The notes beneath the pieces are model-generated. The model had not been told where the DNA came from. It ran no database searches and saw only the letters and a list, made by a program, of their open reading frames with translations. This document shows positions 1-5,310 of a DNA stretch of 5,344 nucleotides, in pieces (position 1 is the first letter of the stretch; each line of letters begins with the position of its first letter). The stretch lies in contig CAJGCF010000082.1 of the NCBI GenBank assembly GCA_904501865.1, positions 1 to 5,344 of the forward strand, in the 5' to 3' direction. The DNA comes from an uncultured Clostridia bacterium. Lineage in GTDB: Bacteria; Bacillota; Clostridia; Oscillospirales; CAG-272. The translations under genes and the position numbers were made by a program.

Positions 1-33
1 AATCCGCCGAAAAAATCGGCGGATTTCTATATT
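1..33. repeat. Hairpin repeat, left copy (terminator-like)
   Basis: A perfect inverted repeat: arm 1-10 (AATCCGCCGA), a five-A loop at 11-15, and arm 16-25 (TCGGCGGATT), followed by TTCTATATTT. Positions 1-33 match 5312-5344 at 32 of 33 bases; the only difference is T30 against C5341. The first base of the full 11-bp stem is cut off by the window edge. It lies about 100 bases beyond the trpB stop and could act as a bidirectional intrinsic terminator, though the T-rich tail is interrupted on both strands. Because the same unit also follows glgB, it is more likely a dispersed lineage-specific hairpin than a gene-specific signal. Confidence 0.8.
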
Positions 34-37
34 TGAA

Positions 38-72
38 AGACAAAAACTATATTTTTAAGTTGTTTTTTGTCT
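38..72. other. AT-rich hairpin 3' of trpB
   Basis: The arm at 38-47 (AGACAAAAAC) pairs with 62-72 (GTTTTTTGTCT), with one extra T bulged and a 14-base loop. It lies between the trpB terminator-like hairpin and the left end repeat. It has few G/C pairs, so it would be a poor terminator alone. On the minus strand the second arm, GTTTTTGTCTTTC, is U-rich and could serve as a backup stop. Function unknown. Confidence 0.4.
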
Positions 73-80
73 AGGCTCAT

Positions 81-122
81 AAAAGTGGCTTTTGTTCTGC
101 GCTAAATGAAGCAGCCCCTTTT
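81..122 (-). terminator. Probable trpB terminator, possibly bidirectional
   Basis: The outer arms 81-90 (AAAAGTGGCT) and 113-122 (AGCCCCTTTT) pair at 9 of 10 positions, with a T86/C117 mismatch. Inside is a smaller CTGC/GCAG stem. Read on the minus strand, the hairpin begins about 10 bases after the trpB stop codon and ends in CTTTTAT. Read on the plus strand it ends in CCCCTTTTTATT, so it could also stop a rightward transcript entering from outside the window. The part at 95-123 is shared, inverted, with the region just after glgB. Confidence 0.6.
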
Positions 123-123
123 T
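95..123 (-). repeat. 3'-end repeat module A, copy 1
   Basis: Read on the minus strand, this 29-base stretch is AAAAAGGGGCTG, two variable bases, TCATTTA, two variable bases, GCAGAA. The stretch directly following glgB at 5202-5231 has the same blocks in the same order, with 25 matching bases and a one-base length difference. The CTG and CAG blocks can form a small stem with TCATTTA in the loop. In both places it starts at or within about 10 bases of the stop codon of an outward-reading gene. Confidence 0.65.
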
Positions 124-131
124 ATTGTTAT

Positions 132-1502
132 TTAAATCTTTGGAAGCTTTGACAGAGCCTTTTCTATTTCCGCGTCTTCGGGTCTATAGTCCTTCATTAC
201 GCCGTTGTGGAACTTTTCGTAGGACATCATATCGAAATATCCCGTTCCCGTAAGTCCGAATACTATTGTTTTTTCTTCGCCGGTTTTGCAGCATTCTTTA
301 GCTATATCAAGCGCCACCTTGATGGCGTGACTTGATTCGGGAGCGGGGAGTATTCCCTCAATGCGTGCAAATTCCTCTGCCGCCGCGAACACCTCGGTCT
401 GCTTTACTGTGGTCGCCTCCATAAGTCCGTCGGCATAGAGCTGAGAAAGTGTACTGTTCATTCCGTGATAGCGGAGACCGCCCGCATGCGTTGCCGCAGG
501 CATAAATGAGCTTCCAAGAGTGTACATCTTTGCCAAAGGACATACCATACCCGTGTCACAGTAATCATACGCGTAGTTTCCACGAGTGAAGCTGGGGCAG
601 GATTCGGGCTCGACCGCAATAATGCGGTAATCGCGCTCACCTCGAATTTTTTCACCCATAAAGGGAGCGATAAGTCCTCCGAGATTAGATCCGCCGCCCG
701 CACAGCCTATTATCACGTCGGGGGTGATGCCATATTTGTCAAGAGCTATCTTTGTTTCAAGACCTATTACGGATTGATGGAGCATTACCTGATTGAGCAC
801 GCTACCAAGAACGTAGCGATAACCCTCCATGCTCGTCGCCTTTTCTACCGCCTCGCTTATTGCGCACCCGAGACTTCCCACGGTATCGGGATGCTCGGCA
901 AGAATTTTGCGTCCAACCGCCGTTTCCATAGAGGGAGAGGGGGTGACTGACGCACCGTAGGTCCTCATGACCTCACGTCTGTGAGGCTTTTGCTCATAAG
1001 AGCATTTTACCATATATACCTTGCAGTCGAGTCCGAAATACGAGCACGCCATAGAAAGAGCAGTGCCCCACTGTCCTGCGCCTGTTTCGGTGGTAACACC
1101 CACAAGGCCTTGCTTTTTTGCGTAATATGCTTGAGCTATCGCGGAGTTGAGCTTGTGGCTTCCGCTGGTGTTGTTGCCCTCGAATTTATAATATATCTTT
1201 GCGGGAGTGCCGAGCTTTTCCTCAAGGCAGTATGCGCGTACAAGTGGAGAGGGACGGTACATCTTATAAAAGCTCCGTATCTCCTCGGGTATTTCATAAT
1301 AAGCTTTGGTTTCGTCAAGCTCCTGCTGTATAAGCTCGTCGCAAAATACTCCCGAAAGATCGGCGGCGCTCATAGGCTTGTGAGTTTGGGGATCCAGGAG
1401 AGGCGCGGGCTTATTTATCATATCTGCGCGCAGGTTGTACCAAGCCTTTGGCATCTCGGATTCTTCAATATAGATCTTGTATGGGATTTGTTTGTTTGAC
1501 AT
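132..1502 (-). CDS. trpB: Tryptophan synthase beta chain, TrpB2-type
   Basis: A 456-residue PLP-dependent enzyme that joins indole and L-serine to make L-tryptophan in the cytoplasm. The pyridoxal phosphate lysine is K117 in GSHKLNSA (114-121). ETGAGQWG (139-146) carries the catalytic-type glutamate E139. CAGGGSN (267-273) is the cofactor phosphate loop, and GLTGTGYFD (416-424) is the C-terminal cofactor-ring motif. EGNNTSGSHKLNSA and the roughly 80-residue N-terminal region before the RPSPL block (83-87) are typical of the TrpB2 group rather than the TrpA-partnered TrpB1. The start is the ATG at 1502-1500. It is preceded ten bases upstream by AAAGGAA, and the open frame further upstream runs through the T-box leader, so it is not coding. 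No trpA or other trp gene is in the window, and the unit appears monocistronic. Family-level assignment is firm. Whether it works alone on free indole is inference. Confidence 0.96.
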   Translation of the reverse strand: MSNKQIPYKIYIEESEMPKAWYNLRADMINKPAPLLDPQTHKPMSAADLSGVFCDELIQQELDETKAYYEIPEEIRSFYKMYRPSPLVRAYCLEEKLGTPAKIYYKFEGNNTSGSHKLNSAIAQAYYAKKQGLVGVTTETGAGQWGTALSMACSYFGLDCKVYMVKCSYEQKPHRREVMRTYGASVTPSPSMETAVGRKILAEHPDTVGSLGCAISEAVEKATSMEGYRYVLGSVLNQVMLHQSVIGLETKIALDKYGITPDVIIGCAGGGSNLGGLIAPFMGEKIRGERDYRIIAVEPESCPSFTRGNYAYDYCDTGMVCPLAKMYTLGSSFMPAATHAGGLRYHGMNSTLSQLYADGLMEATTVKQTEVFAAAEEFARIEGILPAPESSHAIKVALDIAKECCKTGEEKTIVFGLTGTGYFDMMSYEKFHNGVMKDYRPEDAEIEKALSKLPKI

Positions 1503-1512
1503 AACTGAACTG

Positions 1513-1519
1513 TTCCTTT
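1513..1519 (-). promoter_or_regulatory. Ribosome binding site of trpB
   Basis: The minus-strand sequence AAAGGAA lies ten bases before the ATG at 1502-1500. It is downstream of the leader terminator, so it is transcribed only on readthrough. It decides the start in favour of MSNKQIPYK over the longer open frame that runs into the leader. Confidence 0.7.
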
Positions 1520-1544
1520 CGTCGTGTTTTAGTGGTTTCTGTGA

Positions 1545-1593
1545 CAGAAAAAACAAAGATCCCGTCCCAGATGATATCTGCTGGGACAGGATC
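1545..1593 (-). terminator. T-box leader intrinsic terminator
   Basis: On the minus strand the arm GATCCTGTCCCAG (1593-1581) pairs with CTGGGACGGGATC (1570-1558). This gives 13 pairs with one G-U and a ten-base loop, followed directly by TTTGTTTTTT. The 5' arm contains TCCTGTCCC, which is also the 3' side of the antiterminator. The two folds therefore exclude each other, as expected of a transcriptional T-box switch. Confidence 0.93.
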
Positions 1594-1902
1594 AATATAA
1601 GCTCCTGCGGTGCCACCCGGCTTGATGAAAACATCCACTTTTGCATACTTTTCGCAAGTCTCAAATAAAAAGACGTAGCGTAAATATACCGACTTTTTTC
1701 ACGGAGAGTCGCTCCGTCTTCCATAATTCGATTTTTTGCATATGACGGGAGAGGTTTGTCCACACCTTGCAAAAATCGTTTCCGGTCGCCCTCAGAAGTC
1801 CATTCATTCTTGTGTTTTTGTCCGCATCTCACCAAAAGGGAATATCCCGCGCGGCTCTCTGTGCAAAAAGAGGCAAGAATTACTTACTCTTCTTCAACGG
1901 TT
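1545..1902 (-). promoter_or_regulatory. T-box riboswitch, tRNA-Trp responsive
   Basis: A full transcriptional T-box leader on the minus strand, controlling trpB. Stem I is closed by GAAG (1895-1892) with CTTC (1798-1795). Its next helix is ATTCTTG/CAAGAAT. The specifier loop has AGTA on the 5' side and GAATGGA on the 3' side, placing the specifier UGG (Trp) at 1802-1800 followed by the usual A. Upper Stem I carries AGAGAG (1860-1855) and the distal-loop motif GGTGAGA (1833-1827). A stem II-like helix pairs 1778-1768 with 1740-1729, and a stem III-like hairpin is ACGGAG/CTCCGT at 1717-1701. The T-box core GGGTGGCACCGC is at 1618-1607. Its UGGC would pair with the 3' GCCA end of an uncharged tRNA, which fits the G discriminator base usual in bacterial tRNA-Trp. 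The antiterminator pairs GGG with CCC and GCAGGA with TCCTGT around the seven-base bulge. Uncharged tRNA-Trp should favour readthrough into trpB. Confidence 0.95.
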
Positions 1903-1908
1903 TATCAT

Positions 1909-1937
1909 ATTATAGCACTCAGCGCTCTGATTGTCAA
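1909..1937 (-). promoter_or_regulatory. Consensus sigma-A promoter of trpB
   Basis: On the minus strand, TTGACA (1937-1932) and TATAAT (1914-1909) are separated by exactly 17 bases, and TGC before the -10 makes it an extended -10 as well. Initiation would be near 1902, just upstream of the first helix of T-box Stem I. A full-consensus promoter with control left to leader attenuation is a typical arrangement for T-box genes. An imperfect palindrome, AGCACT-C-AGCGCT on the plus strand (1914-1926), sits in the spacer. Confidence 0.93.
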
Positions 1938-2003
1938 GCATCTGAACAAAAAAACCTTAAAAAAGTTAGCTCTATTTGTTGACGGATAGTAATTTTTTGT
2001 TGT

Positions 2004-2032
2004 TTTGCGTTGTTTGCCGAGAGTGCTATAAT
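2004..2032 (+). promoter_or_regulatory. Extended -10 promoter-like site facing right
   Basis: TATAAT at 2027-2032 is preceded by TGC, giving an extended -10. A partial -35, TTGCGT at 2005-2010, lies 16 bases upstream. The 12 bases GAGTGCTATAAT (2021-2032) are identical to those at the -10 of the trpB promoter on the other strand. No plus-strand gene begins soon downstream, and a transcript starting near 2039 would run antisense into the membrane-protein gene. It could be an antisense or long-leader promoter, or a remnant. No start codon with a Shine-Dalgarno was seen after it. Confidence 0.5.
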
Positions 2033-2041
2033 TAATATATG

Positions 2042-2062
2042 GCGTAATATTTTATATTATGC
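2042..2062. other. AT-rich hairpin after the membrane-protein gene
   Basis: GCGTAATAT and ATATTATGC flank a three-base loop, giving nine pairs with one G-U on the plus strand and one mismatch on the minus strand. It lies 12 bases beyond the stop of the minus-strand membrane-protein gene and at the start of any transcript from the rightward promoter. It lacks GC pairs and a T tract, so terminator function is doubtful. Confidence 0.3.
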
Positions 2063-2074
2063 GGTTTACTATTG

Positions 2075-3133
2075 TTACTGAATCGAGCGCTCAATCATAT
2101 TAGCAAAGCCCGTTGCTGTGTAGACTGTATAGTTCCCCATATCCTCGCCCGAGGGGAAAGTGAACTTGCTTGATTTTCTGAATCCGAAAATCAGATTCGT
2201 GGGATTAGTGTTGCCTCCCCACGCGCTTATATCTACCGCCTGAGCAAATCTACCGCCTTTTGACAGAAGGGCTCCGCTACGCAGGTGAAATCCATGCTCA
2301 ACGATGTATTCTTCACTGTTCATAAACATAGGTGCGTTTACCTTGCCGCAGGTTATGACGTCGCATTTGAATATCTCGCCGTCGCTTGTCGTAACCACGA
2401 GCTGAAGTGGCAAGAATGTCAAAAATGAGGACAGGTACTTATAGCCTATGAATTTTACTTCGGCGTGTTTTTGTCTTTTCAGCCTATTGAGTCGCCTGAT
2501 CAGTTTTCGGCGGCCGTTGAGGTTGTATATTATTCTGAATGAGAATAACACAATGAAGGGAATGATAACTATTACCAAAAGCGGTTTCCACAGCTCCGCG
2601 ATGATTATAATAAGCGCAATAGCGTATTTTATTATATAGGATGTAGTTATGAGACAAACAATGTAAAATACCGCAACATATCCGAGCGGCTGCAGAAAAA
2701 GTCTGTACGATTTGAAGGTATATGGATCTCTGTTGCGCTTGAAAAGTGATTTTTCGGCAAAAAGCGGGTGATCTATCTCGCCATCCCACTTGGATTTAAG
2801 TGAGTGCAGTTGTATCAGTCTTATGACGATTACAGTTAATGCCGACAAAAGTCGCGGAAAGATTACATCAATTTTCCAGAAGGCATTTAAGAATATTTGG
2901 TATGCGTCGGTAAACATATACGCACCAAGTAGCGCCGATATAGTAAAGCCTGTTATGTATTGCGGGCGGGACAGCAAAGACCTGCGACTCTTGTCCTCGA
3001 GATAATCTTTTTTATTGAACAGGTCTAAATTATCGAAATAGTAATATATCATTACCATAGGTAAAATGGCGACGAGCAGGAAAAATAGATGAATGGGAAA
3101 TCGCGCATAATGGGCACAAGTGAGTTTTATCAC
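2075..3133 (-). CDS. Unrecognised multi-pass membrane protein
   Basis: I do not recognise this family. With the GTG start at 3133-3131 it has 352 residues. Hydrophobic segments lie at about 12-33 (FPIHLFFLLVAILPMVMIYY region), 59-82, 90-110 and 148-167, with a long hydrophobic stretch at 169-202, giving about five or six membrane passes. A strongly basic patch (NGRRKLIRRLNRLKRQK, about 206-222) suggests the C-terminal side is cytoplasmic. It is followed by about 130 residues that look like a soluble, beta-rich domain with an SDGEIFKCD stretch and many glycines. The start is uncertain. The GTG keeps the first hydrophobic segment whole but has no visible Shine-Dalgarno. ATG codons at 3058 and 3052 would cut that segment and also lack one. 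Extending further upstream runs antisense into glgB with low-quality sequence. The gene diverges from glgB, and its GTG abuts the glgB -35. Role unknown. Confidence 0.72.
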   Translation of the reverse strand: MIKLTCAHYARFPIHLFFLLVAILPMVMIYYYFDNLDLFNKKDYLEDKSRRSLLSRPQYITGFTISALLGAYMFTDAYQIFLNAFWKIDVIFPRLLSALTVIVIRLIQLHSLKSKWDGEIDHPLFAEKSLFKRNRDPYTFKSYRLFLQPLGYVAVFYIVCLITTSYIIKYAIALIIIIAELWKPLLVIVIIPFIVLFSFRIIYNLNGRRKLIRRLNRLKRQKHAEVKFIGYKYLSSFLTFLPLQLVVTTSDGEIFKCDVITCGKVNAPMFMNSEEYIVEHGFHLRSGALLSKGGRFAQAVDISAWGGNTNPTNLIFGFRKSSKFTFPSGEDMGNYTVYTATGFANMIERSIQ

Positions 3134-3167
3134 TTGACTAAACGTTATTAATGTAGTAAAATATAAT
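3134..3167 (+). promoter_or_regulatory. Probable glgB promoter
   Basis: TTGACT at 3134-3139 is followed after 17 bases by TAAAAT at 3157-3162. An overlapping perfect TATAAT at 3162-3167 would have a 22-base spacer and so is less likely the partner. Initiation near 3169 would leave a leader of about 48 bases. The -35 directly adjoins the proposed GTG start of the divergent membrane-protein gene. Confidence 0.7.
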
Positions 3168-3203
3168 TGATAGCACGCTCGTGTGCGCGTGGATTTACAT
3201 AAG

Positions 3204-3211
3204 TAAGGAGG
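3204..3211 (+). promoter_or_regulatory. Ribosome binding site of glgB
   Basis: TAAGGAGG, close to a full anti-16S match, lies five bases before the ATG at 3217. It fixes the start at MSYKIFEYDP and rules out an in-frame ATG at 3181-3183, which has no such site and is also in frame but too close to the transcript start. Confidence 0.9.
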
Positions 3212-3216
3212 CCTAT

Positions 3217-5202
3217 ATGAGTTATAAAATATTTGAATATGACCCTTATTTGTTGCCATTTGAGGCGGATATAGAGCAGAGGGTGCTGAACTATCGAACC
3301 AAAAAGCGTGAGCTTGTTGGAGAGAGCGGCTCTCTTTGCGATTTTGCCAATGCGCACGAATATTTTGGATTCCATAAGAGCGAGGACGGTTGGTTCTACC
3401 GTGAGTGGGCACCCGCGGCAGACGAGGTCTATCTGACGGGTGATATGAATGGGTGGAATTTGACAGAACTCAAGCTTCAGAGGCTTGATGGCGGCGTGTT
3501 TGAGATATTTATGCCCGGTAAGGATTACCTCTACGACGGTTGTCATGTGCAGACCATAGTTATGCATAAAGGCGAGATGCTTCGAAGAATCCCCTTGTAT
3601 ATCCGTAGAGTTCTGCAGGATCCGAACACTTATCTCTGGTGCGGAGTTGTTTCTGATGAGCCCGAGTACAAGTGGAAGAAAAAGAAATTTACTCCTTCAA
3701 AGAAGCTTTACGTTTACGAGTGCCATATCGGAATGGCGCAGGAGAAGGAGGGACTGGGCTCTTATGATGAGTTCAGGGAAAATATACTCCCTCGAATAAA
3801 AGCTCTCGGATATAATACCATTCAGATAATGGCGATTATGGAGCACCCGTACTCCGGCTCGTTCGGATATCAGGTTTCATCATTCTTTGCGGCATCCTCA
3901 AAATACGGAACGCCGAATGACCTTAAGCACCTAATAGACGCTGCGCACGAAATGGGGATATCCGTGCTTCTTGACGTAGTGCATTCTCACGCAGTAAAGA
4001 ACACCTATGAGGGAATAAATAAGTTTGATGGCACGACCACGCAGTTTTTCCACGAGGGCGGTCGCGGTGAGCACCCTGCCTGGGGGACTATGCTATTTAA
4101 TTACGATAAAAATGAGGTCATTCATTTCTTACTTTCCAATCTTAAGTTCTGGATGACGGAATATCGCTTTGACGGTTTCCGCTTTGACGGAGTTACCTCA
4201 ATGATATATCACGACCACGGGCTTGGTACGGCATTTACCGATTACACAAAATACTTTTCGCTTAATACGGATACCGAGGCTATTACCTACCTTCAGCTTG
4301 CCAATGAGCTAGTAAGAGAGGTCAATCCAAACGCTATAACTATTGCCGAGGATATGTCGGCAATGCCCGGAATGTGTTTGCCTATTGAGGACGGAGGCAT
4401 AGGCTTTGATTACAGATTGGCTATGGGTATACCTGATCTGTGGGTAAAGCTGATAGCGGGGCAGAGGGACGAGGATTGGAATATGGGGCATATGTGGTAT
4501 GAGCTCACGTCAAGACGTCCTATGGAAAAATACGTAGGATACGCCGAGTCTCACGATCAAGCCCTCGTTGGAGATAAGACCATTATGTTCCGTCTTTGCG
4601 ATAGTGAGATGTACACGCATATGTCAAAGCACACGCCGAGCTGCATTATTGACAGAGGAATAGCTTTGCACAAGATGATAAGGATAATATCTATGACACT
4701 TGGTGGCGAGGGATATCTCAACTTTATGGGCAATGAGTTCGGTCATCCGGAATGGATAGATTTTCCGCGAGAGGGCAACGGCTGGAGCTACTATTATTGC
4801 CGCCGGCAGTGGCATCTTGCCGACGATAAGGAGCTCAAATACGAGTGGCTATTTGAGTTTGACCGCGCTATGATAGAACTCGCGCAAAACAATAATATCT
4901 TTGCAAAAGCTCCCGTATATCTCAACATAGACGAGGAGAAAAAGATAATGATATACGAGCGGTGCGGGCTCACCTTTGTCTTTAATTTCCACCCTACTAA
5001 TGCTTATGACGGATATAGGGTGAAAGTTAAGAGTAAGGGCAACTATCAGGTGGTATTTTCAAGTGACGACAGCCCCTTTGGCGGATGGGATCGCATATCA
5101 AAGGATTATATATACGAGACACAAAAACAGGGAAAAGAACATAGTTTTGCTATGTATCTGCCCTCAAGGACTATGTGCTGTCTCAAAAAGCTAAAACGAT
5201 AA
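3217..5202 (+). CDS. glgB: 1,4-alpha-glucan branching enzyme (GH13_8-like)
   Basis: A 661-residue enzyme that cuts alpha-1,4-glucan chains and reattaches the piece by an alpha-1,6 bond, making branch points in cytoplasmic glycogen. An N-terminal CBM48-like module (about 45-140) includes WFYREWAPAADEVYLTGDMNGW. The GH13 (beta/alpha)8 catalytic domain then follows, with region I DVVHSH (253-258), region II GFRFDGVTS (320-328) carrying the nucleophile D324, region III IAED (376-379) carrying the acid/base E378, and region IV ESHDQ (444-448) with D447. An all-beta C-terminal domain ends the protein. YRFDGFRFDGVTSM, YAESHDQALVGDKT and GNEFGHPEWIDFPREGN are very close to animal and fungal branching enzymes rather than to E. 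coli GlgB. The length is slightly below the roughly 700 of human GBE1. All catalytic residues are present. No other glg gene is in the window, so it appears to be transcribed alone. Confidence 0.97.
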   Translation: MSYKIFEYDPYLLPFEADIEQRVLNYRTKKRELVGESGSLCDFANAHEYFGFHKSEDGWFYREWAPAADEVYLTGDMNGWNLTELKLQRLDGGVFEIFMPGKDYLYDGCHVQTIVMHKGEMLRRIPLYIRRVLQDPNTYLWCGVVSDEPEYKWKKKKFTPSKKLYVYECHIGMAQEKEGLGSYDEFRENILPRIKALGYNTIQIMAIMEHPYSGSFGYQVSSFFAASSKYGTPNDLKHLIDAAHEMGISVLLDVVHSHAVKNTYEGINKFDGTTTQFFHEGGRGEHPAWGTMLFNYDKNEVIHFLLSNLKFWMTEYRFDGFRFDGVTSMIYHDHGLGTAFTDYTKYFSLNTDTEAITYLQLANELVREVNPNAITIAEDMSAMPGMCLPIEDGGIGFDYRLAMGIPDLWVKLIAGQRDEDWNMGHMWYELTSRRPMEKYVGYAESHDQALVGDKTIMFRLCDSEMYTHMSKHTPSCIIDRGIALHKMIRIISMTLGGEGYLNFMGNEFGHPEWIDFPREGNGWSYYYCRRQWHLADDKELKYEWLFEFDRAMIELAQNNNIFAKAPVYLNIDEEKKIMIYERCGLTFVFNFHPTNAYDGYRVKVKSKGNYQVVFSSDDSPFGGWDRISKDYIYETQKQGKEHSFAMYLPSRTMCCLKKLKR

Positions 5203-5231
5203 AAAAGGGGCTGAGTCATTTATATGCAGAA
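5202..5231 (+). repeat. 3'-end repeat module A, copy 2
   Basis: AAAAAGGGGCTG, AG, TCATTTA, TAT, GCAGAA: the same ordered blocks as at 95-123 on the opposite strand. It begins at the last base of the glgB stop codon. The two copies thus form an inverted pair bracketing all three genes, each placed just after an outward-reading gene. Confidence 0.65.
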
Positions 5232-5233
5232 GG

Positions 5234-5285
5234 CGTGGTTTGGTTCTCGTAGGCGTACAAGGGTACGCCAGAAAGCCAAAACACG
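5234..5285 (+). other. Long stable hairpin 3' of glgB, possible structured RNA
   Basis: A three-part stem. CGTGGTTTGG (5234-5243) pairs with CCAAAACACG (5276-5285) with one mismatch. TTCT (5244-5247) pairs with AGAA (5270-5273). GGCGTAC (5252-5258) pairs with GTACGCC (5263-5269) around the loop AAGG. Bulges are CGTA on one side and AG on the other. In all, 20 of 21 positions pair. There is no T tract directly after it, so it is not a classic terminator. It could be a 3'-UTR stability element, a dispersed palindromic repeat or a small structured RNA. A possible outer stem, TCATTTAT near 5216 with ATAAAATGA near 5300, would enclose it. Confidence 0.65.
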
Positions 5286-5310
5286 ACTAAAAAAGCCAAA
5301 TAAAATGAGG

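Noticed and set aside
981..1499. Plus-strand open frame of 172 codons inside trpB
   Set aside because: It lies wholly antisense to conserved trpB motifs, has no ribosome binding site and gives no recognisable protein.
1503..1835. In-frame upstream extension of trpB by 111 codons
   Set aside because: The stretch overlaps the T-box stems, antiterminator and terminator. TrpB2 proteins begin near the MSNK start, which has its own AAAGGAA.
1913..2029. CIRCE heat-shock operator (TAGCACTC ... GAGTGCTA)
   Set aside because: The half sites match, but CIRCE needs a 9-base spacer and these are about 100 bases apart. They are explained by two promoters with the same extended -10.
3181..3216. Twelve-codon N-terminal extension of glgB
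   Set aside because: The upstream in-frame GTG/ATG region has no Shine-Dalgarno, while the ATG at 3217 has TAAGGAGG five bases before it.
3134..3412. Longer N-terminus of the membrane protein, antisense to glgB
   Set aside because: The extra residues are Arg/Pro/Ser/His-rich and lie opposite well-conserved glgB coding sequence and its promoter, as expected of a shadow frame.
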